DNA of 64,000 bases from Burkholderia sp. lig30 (GTDB lineage Bacteria > Pseudomonadota > Gammaproteobacteria > Burkholderiales > Burkholderiaceae). Below the pieces are notes generated by a model. That model was not told the origin of the DNA, ran no database searches, and saw only the letters and a program-made list of their open reading frames with translations. The stretch lies in NCBI RefSeq assembly GCF_000687455.2, contig NZ_JGVW01000087.1, positions 62,001 through 126,000 of the forward strand, read 5' to 3'. Below, piece by piece: positions 1 to 8,131 of the stretch. A program made the position numbers and the translations under genes. Positions within the stretch are counted from its first letter, which is position 1, and every line of letters begins with the position of its first letter.

Positions 1-2
1 CC

Positions 3-878
3 GCCCAGCGGTTGCATATCGCCCAGCCACCGCTGTCGCGCCAGATCCAGCAGCTCGAGCAAGTGCTGGACGTACAGCTGTTCGAACGCAATTCGCGCCC
101 GCTCAAGCTCACCGACACCGGCCGCTTCCTGTACTCGCACGCGGTCCAGTTGCTCGCGCAGAGCATCGAGCTCGAATCGATGACGCGGCGCGTGGGCAAG
201 ATCGAGCGCAGTCTGTCGGTGGGCTTCGTCGGCTCGACGCTGTACGGCTTGCTGCCGAAGATCATTCGCCGCTTTCGTCAGGAGAACGGCGCCGTCGAGC
301 TGACCCTGCATGAAATGACGACGATGGACCAGATCAAGGCGCTCAAGGAGGGCCGCATCGACGTCGGCTTCGGCCGCATCCGGCTCGAAGATCCGAGCAT
401 CCGGCGCGTGCTGCTGCGCGAAGAGCGGATGATCGTGGCGCTGCCGCTCGGCCATCCGCTCGCCGGCGCGAAGGACGCGCTTTCGTTGTCGGATCTCGTC
501 AACGAAACGCTGATCATCTTCCCGAAGGCGCCGCGCCCGAGCTACGCGGACCAGGTGCTGGCCGCGTTTCACGATCGCTCGCTGACGCCGCGCCGCATCC
601 ACGAAACGCGCGAACTGCAGATCGCGCTCGGGCTGGTCGCGGCGGGAGAAGGGCTGTCGATCCTGCCGGGCAGCGTGCATGGCCTCAAGCGCGACGACGT
701 CGCGTACAAGTCGCTCGACGATCCCAGGCTCGTGTCGCCGGTCATCATGAGCATGCGCATGCTCGACGAATCGGAGGACATCCAGCGCATGCTCGAATTG
801 ATCTACCGGCTCTACGACGAGGAGAACATGGCGGGCGTGGCGTCGGTGGAGCGCGACGGACAATCCGTCGCGAGCTGA
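3..878 (+). CDS. LysR-family transcriptional regulator, N-terminus cut by window edge
   Basis: The reading frame is already open at base 3, so the true start lies to the left; the TTG at 12 is internal. The visible protein begins in the winged helix-turn-helix (HIAQPPLSRQIQQLE), followed by the FERNSRPLKLTDTG wing and a linker helix. The remaining ~200 residues form the LysR effector-binding domain. The HTH and overall length resemble the BenM/CatR-type subgroup that answers to aromatic acids or muconates, but the effector cannot be read from sequence. It ends 6 bp before the convergent mdtP-like gene. LysR genes usually control a divergent neighbour, which would lie outside this window, so a role in the efflux operon is unproven. 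Confidence 0.9.
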   Translation, partial: AQRLHIAQPPLSRQIQQLEQVLDVQLFERNSRPLKLTDTGRFLYSHAVQLLAQSIELESMTRRVGKIERSLSVGFVGSTLYGLLPKIIRRFRQENGAVELTLHEMTTMDQIKALKEGRIDVGFGRIRLEDPSIRRVLLREERMIVALPLGHPLAGAKDALSLSDLVNETLIIFPKAPRPSYADQVLAAFHDRSLTPRRIHETRELQIALGLVAAGEGLSILPGSVHGLKRDDVAYKSLDDPRLVSPVIMSMRMLDESEDIQRMLELIYRLYDEENMAGVASVERDGQSVAS

Positions 879-884
879 CCGGAT

Positions 885-2429
885 TCAGCGCGCGCCGATC
901 GTCCCGGTCGCGAGCGCGAGGGCGGCTGCGGCCGACAACGCGCCGCAGTAGCTGTCGACGGACGCGTTCTTTGCCGCAATCAGCTGGCTTTGCGCGAGCG
1001 TCGCGTCGGTGATCGAGCCGACGCCGCTCCGGTATGCCGTCAGCGCCGCGTCGTAGCTCGTTTGTGCCGCGTCGACGAGCGCATTGGCGGCTTCGTGCGA
1101 CGCGAGGCTCGTTTGCAACGCGTTTTGCGCCGCGACGATCTGCCGGACTGCTTCTTCCTTCGTGCGCGTGAGGCGAGTCGCCGCGCTCTCCGCATCGTTG
1201 CGCGCCTGCAGCAGCACGGCCGACCGGAAACCGCCGTCATACAGCGGGAGTGTCACGCCGACGAAGACGCCCGCGCCGTACCGGCTGCCGTTCAGGTTGA
1301 CGGTCGGCGCCTGCTGGCCGATCGCCGGCAGCGCCGTGATGCCCGCGCGCCCGCTGCTGTACGACGTCGTCGCGGACGCGAACACCTTCGGCATGAATTC
1401 CGCCTCTGCTGCCTTGACCCTGGCCTGATCCGCCTGCACGGTCGCGTACGCGCTCAACAAGTCGGGGCGTCGCGCGATCGCGTCCGACACGATCTCGTCG
1501 ACCGGTGCACGAAGTGCCGGCGACAGCGGCCGTGCCGGCAGCGTGGCGATCGACGGCCTGGACAGCGGCGAGATGCCGAGCGACGACACGAGGCCCAGAT
1601 AGCTGTCGCTCTCCGCGCCGCGCGCGTCGACGAGCGCGAGATTGGCCTGCGCGCGATTCTGCGTGGCCTGCGCGACCTCGACGATCGTGCCGACGCCCTG
1701 CTTGAGCCGGGTGCGGGCGGCCAGCGCAATCGCGTCGGCATTGTCGAGACCCTGCCGTGCGCTGCGCGCGCGCGATCGCGCGGCTTCGTATCGGTAATAC
1801 GCGACCGTCACGTCGTGGATCACCTGCTGGTGAACCGCGGTGAACGCGACGTTCGACGCGACCGATGCCTGTTTCGCCGCCTCGACCCGCGCGGCGCGCT
1901 CGCCGAAGTCGAACAGCAGCCATTGCAGCGCGAGCACCGAGATGGCGCCGCGCGCCGTCGTGTCGGCCGACGCCGTGCCGAGCGGCGTCGTGGTCGAGCC
2001 GTGGCCGGTCTGGTAGGCGCCCATCGCCGTGGCCGACAGCTGCGGCAGGTACGCGCTTTTCGCGATGCCCACCGCGAGCGCCGCGTTGCGCGCGTCGTTC
2101 CATGCGATGCGCGTCAGCGGGTTGGCCGATTCGGCGAGGTCGATCAGTTCGGGCAGCGTGTACGCATGCGCGGGATCGAGCGCCGCCGCGGGCGGCACCG
2201 TCGCCAGTGCGGCATTGGCGGGCAGCCTGTAGTCGTGCGCCGTGGCGGCCGTGGACGCGTTCGGTGCATCCGGCACGATCTCGCCGGAGGGCGTCGTGCG
2301 GGGCTGCCACGACCGGTCGGAGGCCGGCGGCGCGAGGTCGAGCGACGCGGTCGCGCAGCCGGCCAGCCCGACGGCAGCCACGATGGCGGCAGCGACGCGG
2401 GACGCGGCCGGCGGTTCACTCACGCGCAT
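885..2429 (-). CDS. mdtP: Outer-membrane efflux lipoprotein, MdtP/NodT-type
   Basis: TolC-superfamily outer-membrane channel of a tripartite pump. The protein (514 aa from the ATG at 2429) has a lipoprotein signal with lipobox LAGC followed by a linker, then two OEP repeats rich in long coiled-coil helices (about residues 100-300 and 320-505). The start at 2429 is preferred over the in-frame one at 2474 because it puts the signal peptide directly at the N-terminus and leaves only a 14-bp overlap with the upstream FUSC gene. It is the last gene of a ytcA-mdtN-mdtO-mdtP-like operon. The substrate is unknown; in E. coli this system has been linked to efflux of toxic compounds. The symbol is given by homology and synteny. 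Confidence 0.88.
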   Translation of the reverse strand: MRVSEPPAASRVAAAIVAAVGLAGCATASLDLAPPASDRSWQPRTTPSGEIVPDAPNASTAATAHDYRLPANAALATVPPAAALDPAHAYTLPELIDLAESANPLTRIAWNDARNAALAVGIAKSAYLPQLSATAMGAYQTGHGSTTTPLGTASADTTARGAISVLALQWLLFDFGERAARVEAAKQASVASNVAFTAVHQQVIHDVTVAYYRYEAARSRARSARQGLDNADAIALAARTRLKQGVGTIVEVAQATQNRAQANLALVDARGAESDSYLGLVSSLGISPLSRPSIATLPARPLSPALRAPVDEIVSDAIARRPDLLSAYATVQADQARVKAAEAEFMPKVFASATTSYSSGRAGITALPAIGQQAPTVNLNGSRYGAGVFVGVTLPLYDGGFRSAVLLQARNDAESAATRLTRTKEEAVRQIVAAQNALQTSLASHEAANALVDAAQTSYDAALTAYRSGVGSITDATLAQSQLIAAKNASVDSYCGALSAAAALALATGTIGAR

Positions 2430-4536
2430 GTTGGAAGGACTCCCGGATAGTGTTTTCGCGAGCGGCTTCGGCAATGCGTTCGAGCCGTGCGTCGATCAGG
2501 TTCAGCAGCGCATCGTGCGCGGCGTCGATGGCGGGCGGTGTCGTGGCGGCGCGTTCGACGGCGTCGGGCGCGCGCATCGGCGTGCCGCTCGTCAGCGTCG
2601 AGACGGACTGCGATGGAGGCGCGCCGCTGCCGGCCGGCGCGGCCTGATCGTGGCCGCTGTCGCGCGACACCCGCGCGAGGCGCGCGCCGATCGCCGCGTC
2701 GCCGGGCGCGCGTTCCGCCAGCAGGAAGAGCGGGCCCGCCAGCGCGTCCAGTTCCGCGAGGGTTCGCCCGCGCGCCTCGCGCCACGCCGGCGCCGGGCGC
2801 ACCCAGGACGGTTCGTAGTGGATCAGGCCGATCTCCTGCGCGATCGCGCCGTGGCGCGCCAGCGCGTCGGCGGCGCGCATGCGCCGTTCGACGGCCGGCG
2901 CGATCTGCGTCAGGCGTTGCCATTGGCCGGGCAGCGCCGCCAGTGCCGCGTCGACCTGCTGGCTGATGCTGACCGGCCAGATGCGCGTAAAGACGAGATA
3001 TACGACGATATTGCCGAGCAGGATCCCGATGACGCGGTCGCGCGCGAGCGTCAGGTCGAATCCCGGGCCGGCGCCCTGGATCACGGACAGGAAGAACGCG
3101 AAGGCGATCTGGAAGCCGGCATACGAGATCCGCGGCGAGCCGAACGCGACCCAGGCGGCCACGGCCGCTCCCGCGAACACCAGCGCCATGAGCTGGCCGA
3201 CGGACGTGAACGACGGCACCGCATACACGATCGCGGCCGTGCCGAGCAGCGCGCCGGCGAGGCATCCGGCGATCCGCAGCGTGAGCTTCTCGACGGTTTC
3301 GGCGGTCGTGCCGAGCGACACCATGTAGCACGTGATGAAGCACGTGTGGATGCCGGACCAGTCGAGCTGCATGTACAGCAGGTAGCAGAACATCGCGGCG
3401 GCGGTGGTTTTCAGCGCATAGCGAACGTGCTCCGGATTCGTACGCGCATCCGGCAGAAAGAACCCGGCGCGCGGCGCGTCCGGCGGTGTGCTCGCGGGCG
3501 GCGGCGCGTCGGCGGGCGCTGCAGTGGTGAGCGGTGCATCGTCGGTCGGGGCGTCGGCCGGCGGCGCGTCGGCGGCGAAGCCGGTGATCGCCGCGTGCAG
3601 GTCGGCGGCGACGATGCGCGCGAGCGGCGGCAGCGTGCCGGTCGCGGGCAGCGCGAGTGCGATGTCGACGGGATAGCCGCCTTGCTCCAGGATGTCGGCC
3701 ATCCGGTTCAGCGTGTCCGACAGCGGCGTCGCGAACGACTCCGGCAGCCGCGCATCGGGCTCGCGGTCCGCCAGCTCGACGGCGACCAGGATCGCCGTGC
3801 TCGCGGCGGCGGACCGGCTCAGCGCGGCGACGTCGCCGGAGGTCGACGTGCCTTCGAGTTTCGACAGCTTGAGCCACGTGACGATCTGCTGATTGCCTTC
3901 GCGAAGGCAATCGCCGAGCGTGGGACGCACGTCCTCCGTGCCGGACAGGCGACGCGCGGCGACGCGCAGGCGTCCGGCAAGCTGTGCGCACGCGAGCCGG
4001 CGCGGCGACGGCGCGATCACAAGGTTGACGGCGATCGAGATGCCGACGGGGATCGCGACCAGCAGCCACACATAGAGCAACGCGCGCGTCGCCGCCTCGC
4101 CGACCGGCACGATCCCCAGCTCGTCGAGCCCGAAGCCGACGATCATCGCGAGAATGGCGCCGACCGGCCGCAGCTTGCTCGCCGACGTCAGGTAGAGCAG
4201 GCCGGCCGACAACACGGCCATGCAGGCGACCCGCAACACCGGGTAGTCGATGCTGAACAGCGCGACGGCGAGCACGAGTCCGATCACGACGGTGATGATC
4301 AGCAGCAGGACGACCGACATCAATGCGCTGGTCGCGCGATCCGGCTTGTTCAGGAAGAACACCACGTAAGCGGAGAGCGCGGCTTCGGGCGTCGCGTACG
4401 TGCTCGTCACGAGCACGGTCAGCGCGCAGATCAGCGCGACGCGCAGCGCGATCGACGCCCGCGCGCGAAACGGCGCGAACAGCCGAAGGATCTCGCGCGG
4501 GCCGGGCGCCGTGACGTCAGCGGCAGGCACGGCCAT
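2416..4536 (-). CDS. mdtO: FUSC-family inner-membrane efflux protein, MdtO/AaeB-like
   Basis: Inner-membrane component of an aromatic-acid or drug efflux pump (706 aa, close to the ~680 aa of E. coli MdtO). It shows the FUSC architecture: an N-terminal block of membrane helices (about residues 25-190), a cytoplasmic region with a low-complexity Ala/Pro/Asp stretch near 320-350, a second membrane block (about 370-530) and a soluble C-terminus. Its start overlaps the end of the HlyD-type gene (4517-5566) by 20 bp and its stop overlaps mdtP, so the operon is translationally coupled. FUSC proteins with HlyD partners commonly export hydroxylated or carboxylated aromatics, which would suit the catabolic locus further right; that link is inference. 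Confidence 0.9.
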   Translation of the reverse strand: MAVPAADVTAPGPREILRLFAPFRARASIALRVALICALTVLVTSTYATPEAALSAYVVFFLNKPDRATSALMSVVLLLIITVVIGLVLAVALFSIDYPVLRVACMAVLSAGLLYLTSASKLRPVGAILAMIVGFGLDELGIVPVGEAATRALLYVWLLVAIPVGISIAVNLVIAPSPRRLACAQLAGRLRVAARRLSGTEDVRPTLGDCLREGNQQIVTWLKLSKLEGTSTSGDVAALSRSAAASTAILVAVELADREPDARLPESFATPLSDTLNRMADILEQGGYPVDIALALPATGTLPPLARIVAADLHAAITGFAADAPPADAPTDDAPLTTAAPADAPPPASTPPDAPRAGFFLPDARTNPEHVRYALKTTAAAMFCYLLYMQLDWSGIHTCFITCYMVSLGTTAETVEKLTLRIAGCLAGALLGTAAIVYAVPSFTSVGQLMALVFAGAAVAAWVAFGSPRISYAGFQIAFAFFLSVIQGAGPGFDLTLARDRVIGILLGNIVVYLVFTRIWPVSISQQVDAALAALPGQWQRLTQIAPAVERRMRAADALARHGAIAQEIGLIHYEPSWVRPAPAWREARGRTLAELDALAGPLFLLAERAPGDAAIGARLARVSRDSGHDQAAPAGSGAPPSQSVSTLTSGTPMRAPDAVERAATTPPAIDAAHDALLNLIDARLERIAEAARENTIRESFQHARE

Positions 4537-5566
4537 GCCTGACCTCGACGATCGCGCTTGCGCCGACGCGCACGAGCCTGGCGTCAGGCTCGTCGAGCCG
4601 CACGCGCACCGGGAAGCGCTGCGCGACGCGCACCCAGTTGACCGAGCGCTGGACGATCGGCAGCGAATACGGGAGGTTGATGCGGCCCGCGTCGGCGACG
4701 CCCGCGCCGATGCCGACCACCTTGCCGGATATCGGCCGGCTGCGATCGATCATCGAGTAGACGGTCGCGCAGTCTCCGACCTGAATCTGCGCAAGCGACG
4801 TCTCGCGATAATTCGCGACGGCGAACCATTCGCGCGTGTCGATCAACGTGAAGATCGACTGGTTGGGCGCGACCGTTTCGCCGGCGAGCACCGACAGGCC
4901 CGTCACGGCGCCGTCGTGCGGCGCGCGCACGAGCGTCTCGCCGAGCGCGTACTGCGCGCGGGCGAGCGCGGCTTCGCGTGCCTGCAGCGTCGCGACCGCG
5001 TCGGCATCGTCGCCGATCGTCCGCGCGGACGCATGCTGCTGCTCCTGCGCCTGCTTGAGCGAAACCGCCGCGTCGCGCTGCGCGACCTGCGCCTGATCGA
5101 ACTGCTGCGCGGGGACGTAACCCTGTGCCGCGAGCGGCGCGAGGCGCTTCACGGTGCGCGCGGCCAGTGCGTAGTTATGGGTGGCGCGATCCGTCTGCGC
5201 AGCCGCGACGCTCGCGTTCGACTGCTCGGCGATCAACGTCCTGCGCCGCGTGGCGAGCGCCGCGCGCGCGAGCGCGACGTCGGCCTGCGCCTGCGCGACC
5301 GTCAGGCGATAGGGCTCCGGGTCGATCTCGAACAGCACGTCGCCTTTCGCGACCTGCTGGTTCTCGTGGACGTCGAGCCGCACGATCCGGCCGCCGACGG
5401 GCGACGCGACGTGCACGACGTCCGCATCGATGGCGGCGTCGTCCGTCGACGGGTAGCGGTCCGCGCGATAGTACGCGTAGCCGGCGGCCAGGACGCCGAG
5501 CACGACGATCGCAAGCGCGATCAGCCGGCCTTTGATGGAGGGCGGGTGGAGGCCGGCGGCTTTCAT
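4517..5566 (-). CDS. mdtN: HlyD/EmrA-type membrane fusion protein, MdtN-like
   Basis: Periplasmic adaptor joining the FUSC pump to the outer-membrane channel. From the ATG at 5566 the protein is 349 aa, matching MdtN (~343 aa). It has one N-terminal membrane anchor (residues ~13-33), a biotinyl-lipoyl-like half (SPVGGRIVRLDV), a central coiled-coil hairpin (~95-200) and a second lipoyl/beta-barrel portion (APHDGAVTGLSV). The reading frame is open well upstream to 6106, but that extension shows no recognisable protein. The start at 5566 overlaps the stop of the YtcA-like gene as ATGA, which fixes it. It is the second gene of the efflux operon. Confidence 0.9.
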   Translation of the reverse strand: MKAAGLHPPSIKGRLIALAIVVLGVLAAGYAYYRADRYPSTDDAAIDADVVHVASPVGGRIVRLDVHENQQVAKGDVLFEIDPEPYRLTVAQAQADVALARAALATRRRTLIAEQSNASVAAAQTDRATHNYALAARTVKRLAPLAAQGYVPAQQFDQAQVAQRDAAVSLKQAQEQQHASARTIGDDADAVATLQAREAALARAQYALGETLVRAPHDGAVTGLSVLAGETVAPNQSIFTLIDTREWFAVANYRETSLAQIQVGDCATVYSMIDRSRPISGKVVGIGAGVADAGRINLPYSLPIVQRSVNWVRVAQRFPVRVRLDEPDARLVRVGASAIVEVRHGRACR

Positions 5567-5853
5567 GCGAATTGTCCCGTTCCGATCAGCCAGACGACGA
5601 CGGCGATCACGAGACCGATCGCGGTGCATACGGATAGCTGGAATGGCACCGAGCCCGCCCAGGCGGTCGCGACGAACACCCGATGCGCGACGATGGCGCC
5701 TGCCACGCCGATCAGCGCGCTGACGAGCCATAACGGAAAGTACGCGCCGAACAGCGCGTAAGCGGGCGCGCCGCCCGCACAGCCGCCGAGCGGCGCAATC
5801 GGCACGAGTATCGACAAGGTGCGCACGGACGGCGGCAGCGCTGTTCTTCTCAT
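5563..5853 (-). CDS. ytcA: YtcA-family small lipoprotein of the efflux operon
   Basis: Small membrane protein of the YtcA family, first gene of the mdtNOP-like operon, as in E. coli. From the ATG at 5853 it is 96 aa. It has a lipoprotein signal peptide ending in a lipobox (LGGC, Cys about residue 25) and then two membrane helices, the first starting at GAYFPLWLVSALIG. The frame is open further upstream, but that part is Arg/Pro-rich shadow sequence and the lipobox supports the later start. Family members have no proven function; they are thought to assist or stabilise the adaptor. The ATGA overlap with mdtN indicates coupled translation. Confidence 0.8.
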   Translation of the reverse strand: MRRTALPPSVRTLSILVPIAPLGGCAGGAPAYALFGAYFPLWLVSALIGVAGAIVAHRVFVATAWAGSVPFQLSVCTAIGLVIAVVVWLIGTGQFA

Positions 5854-6091
5854 GTTGGACGGCCTCGGCGGGCGGGTAGGGGCAGACGGTGATCGCCCGG
5901 GGCCGCTTGACGCATGACCCGGGCGTGCCGCTGCGCAACACGCAGCCGATATTAGATGGCTCCGCGTTCTTCGACAACAGGGGGTGTCGATCCGGCCGAT
6001 GCCGAAGTCGCGCAGCCTGTCCGCATGAAGCGCCGCGCGATCCTGCAGGATGGCTGAGCAATACACCCGTGGTCCGTTCAGGCAGATTGCC

Positions 6092-6101
6092 TGGTATGCC
6101 A
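6092..6101. promoter_or_regulatory. Candidate GntR/FCD operator, TGGTATGCCA
   Basis: Near-perfect palindrome TGGTATGCCA in the intergenic region. The same motif occurs at 6174, 21463, 29246 and 29282, next to GntR-type regulators or catabolic genes. GntR/FCD proteins typically bind short palindromes of this kind. The assignment is inferred from recurrence and position. Confidence 0.45.
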
Positions 6102-6173
6102 CGCAATCGCGGGACGTGCCGGCATCGCGGGCCGCGGTGCCGGCGATATGACAGGTATGTTTTTTTATCTTAG

Positions 6174-6183
6174 TGGTATACCA
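6174..6183. promoter_or_regulatory. Candidate GntR/FCD operator, perfect palindrome TGGTATACCA
   Basis: Perfect 10-bp palindrome TGGTATACCA in an AT-rich patch about 90 bp before the small ORF at 6266 and 490 bp before the MFS gene. It is the most symmetric copy of the motif shared with the regulator and catabolic promoters at 21.46 kb and 29.25 kb, suggesting that the MFS and porin genes belong to the same regulon. Confidence 0.55.
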
Positions 6184-6236
6184 GTCTCGAAGCCGCGTCT
6201 GTCCAGTGTATCCTTCCGGATTCCATATTTAAGCGC

Positions 6237-6251
6237 TCACTAAATAAGTGA
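6237..6251. repeat. Inverted repeat TCACTAAATAAGTGA
   Basis: Perfect 5-bp arms (TCACT/AGTGA) around AAATA, ending 14 bp before the ATG of the small ORF at 6266. It could be an operator or lie in the promoter core (TATTTA occurs just upstream). Function is unassigned. Confidence 0.4.
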
Positions 6252-6265
6252 CAGGACGGAGAGGA

Positions 6266-6379
6266 ATGAAGCGGATCAGCCTTGCGGCGCGCGTGGGCGC
6301 GTCGCTCGGAGTCGTCGACGGCGAGGCAGTGGTCGAGCGCGTCGGCACGCTGCGCGGGCCGCTCGCCGACGAAGCCTGA
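6266..6379 (+). CDS. Small ORF (37 aa) in the MFS/porin leader, possible broken FAH-family start
   Basis: ATG at 6266 preceded by a good GGAG ribosome site 7 bp away; it encodes 37 residues beginning MKRISLAARVGASLGVVDGE. The pattern of a short strand, GVVDGEAVV and a further strand resembles the first ~25 residues of fumarylacetoacetate-hydrolase-family proteins, which act late in meta-cleavage pathways. The frame then stops and a terminator-like hairpin follows at 6405. It may be the surviving 5-prime end of such a gene after a deletion, or a genuine leader peptide before a transcriptional check-point. Neither can be decided from sequence alone. Confidence 0.4.
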   Translation: MKRISLAARVGASLGVVDGEAVVERVGTLRGPLADEA

Positions 6380-6404
6380 CCGGCGCTTTCCTCGTTGTCC
6401 GAAG

Positions 6405-6435
6405 CCGGCCGCGTCGCGCGGCCGGTTTGCTTTTC
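6405..6435 (+). terminator. Hairpin resembling a rho-independent terminator
   Basis: Nine-base-pair GC-rich stem (CCGGCCGCG/CGCGGCCGG) with a three-base loop, followed by TTTGCTTTT. It lies between the 37-aa ORF and the MFS gene, so it would end or attenuate transcripts from the operator region at 6.17 kb. The interrupted U-tract makes it a weaker candidate than the hairpin after the porin. Confidence 0.5.
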
Positions 6436-6665
6436 ATGCCGTGCCGCTGCGCGTCTACGGCCTGCGGTCAAGCCGCGCTTCCACCCGTTTTTCACGCGAT
6501 TCGTCTGCCTTATTCCCTTAGGTGAAAACGATGAGCCGTTTGCGGCGACTTATTCTTGCGTGCCCAAAAATTATGCTGGAGAATCCTTAAAAAATTCCAC
6601 GAAGCCAATCGTGGCATACAAAGCGAACGGAGCCTTATCCGCAGCACCTATCGGAGACACCCCAA

Positions 6666-8060
6666 ATGAAGGAACTGACAGCCCAGGACGTGGGCGCCAA
6701 GTCAGGCGCCGGCTGGTATCGCAGCTGGTTTCTGCTGCTTCTGGTTCTCATCTACGCATCGAGCTTCGTCGACCGCATCATCATCGCGGTGGTCGGTCAG
6801 GCGGTGAAGGTCGAGATGAACCTCAGCGACCTGCAGCTCGGCCTGCTTGGCGGGCTGGCATTCTCGATCTTCTACTCCGCGCTCGGGCTGCCGATCGCGC
6901 GGCTCGCCGAGCGCTTCAACCGCGTCGCGCTGATCGCGTTGTCGATCGCTGCGTGGTCGGTGATGACCGCCCTGTGCGGCACTGCCGGCGTCTACTGGCA
7001 GCTGCTGCTCTACCGTCTCGGCGTCGGCATCGGCGAGGCGGGCAGTACGCCGACCGCGCACTCGCTGATCTCCGACCAGTTCGGCCCGCGTCGCCGCGCG
7101 AGCGCGCTCGCGATCTACGCGCTCGGCCCGCCCATCGGCGTGCTGGCAGGTGCGCTCGGCGGCGGCTGGATGGTGCAGCACATCGGCTGGCGCCCGGTGT
7201 TCTACGTGGTCGGCCTGCCGGGGCTGGTGTTCAGCGTGCTTGCATGGATCACGCTGCGCGAGCCGAAACGCGGCGCGGCCGAGGAGGGCGGCGCGCTCAC
7301 CGCGGCGACCGTGCCGCCGCTGCGCGACGTGCTCAAGGTGCTGATGGGGAGCCACGCGTTCGTGCAGATGCTGCTCGGCACCGTGATCGGCGCGTTCGCG
7401 CAGTACGGCATCAACCTGTTCATTCCGGTCTACCTGACGCGCGTCTACGGCATGGACTATGCGCAGGCCGGCCTGATCTTCGGGCTCGTGGTTGGCGTGG
7501 GCGGGATCATCGGCAATACGCTCGGCGGCGTGTCGGCCGACTGGGCGAGCGCGAAGGACCACCGCTGGTATGCGTGGGTGCCCGCGCTCGGCACGGCGAT
7601 CGGCTTCCCGCTCGTCGTGGCCGCGTTCACGCTGGACCAGTGGCCGGCCGCCGTCGCGCTGCTGTTCGTCGCCACGATCGCACTCAACACGTGGAACGGC
7701 CCGACCTTCGCGATCGTGCACGGCATCGTCGAGCCACGGATGCGCGCCACCGCGTCGGCTTTCGTGTTCCTGCTGATGAACCTCGTCGGCCAGGGGCTCG
7801 GCCCGACCGCGATCGGCTTCCTGAGCGACCGCTTTGCCGGCCGGCTGTTCACGCAGGGCAACTTCAGCATGGCATGCGCGGTGAAGGGCGCGCATGGCGC
7901 GCACGGACCGGCCGCGGCATTGCAGGGGCCGCTCGCGGCGGCCTGCCACGACGCCTCCGCCTACGGCATCCGCTACGCGATGCTCGCGGTGAGCGTGGTG
8001 CTGCTCTGGTCGTCGGTGCACTACTTCCTCGCGTCGCGCCACGTGCGTCGCACCAAGTGA
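6666..8060 (+). CDS. MFS transporter, probable aromatic-acid/organic-acid uptake
   Basis: Major facilitator permease of 464 aa with twelve predicted membrane helices. The helix 2-3 loop carries a degenerate MFS signature (GLPIARLAERFNR), and helix 4 has the GIGEAGSTPTAHSLISD segment typical of the spinster-like subgroup often found with aromatic catabolic genes. A short extra hydrophilic loop rich in Gly/Ala/His lies between the last two helices (about residues 400-430). The start at 6666 has GGAG about 9 bp upstream. It is followed closely by a porin gene, so the pair likely forms an outer plus inner membrane uptake route. The TGGTATACCA site upstream suggests co-regulation with the catabolic operons beyond the island. 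Substrate is inferred only. Confidence 0.85.
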   Translation: MKELTAQDVGAKSGAGWYRSWFLLLLVLIYASSFVDRIIIAVVGQAVKVEMNLSDLQLGLLGGLAFSIFYSALGLPIARLAERFNRVALIALSIAAWSVMTALCGTAGVYWQLLLYRLGVGIGEAGSTPTAHSLISDQFGPRRRASALAIYALGPPIGVLAGALGGGWMVQHIGWRPVFYVVGLPGLVFSVLAWITLREPKRGAAEEGGALTAATVPPLRDVLKVLMGSHAFVQMLLGTVIGAFAQYGINLFIPVYLTRVYGMDYAQAGLIFGLVVGVGGIIGNTLGGVSADWASAKDHRWYAWVPALGTAIGFPLVVAAFTLDQWPAAVALLFVATIALNTWNGPTFAIVHGIVEPRMRATASAFVFLLMNLVGQGLGPTAIGFLSDRFAGRLFTQGNFSMACAVKGAHGAHGPAAALQGPLAAACHDASAYGIRYAMLAVSVVLLWSSVHYFLASRHVRRTK

Positions 8061-8131
8061 TTCTGAACAGCCATAGGTAAATGGCAATGAAGCGGGTGAC
8101 ACAGCCCGCAATAAAACTAGGAGACGGTCAA

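Larger units (their letters stand above)
5854..6265. other. Divergent intergenic region upstream of efflux operon and MFS/porin module
   Basis: About 410 bp without a convincing gene. It must contain the promoter of the leftward efflux operon. It also holds two GGTAT palindromes and an inverted repeat, listed separately, which face the rightward transporter module. The stretch 6150-6260 is much more AT-rich than the surroundings, as expected for a promoter. No sigma-70 hexamers could be assigned with certainty. Confidence 0.5.

Noticed and set aside
8081-8131. ATG at 8081 as porin start
   Set aside because: It would place 17 hydrophilic residues before the signal peptide; the TTG at 8132 has a strong AGGAGA site.
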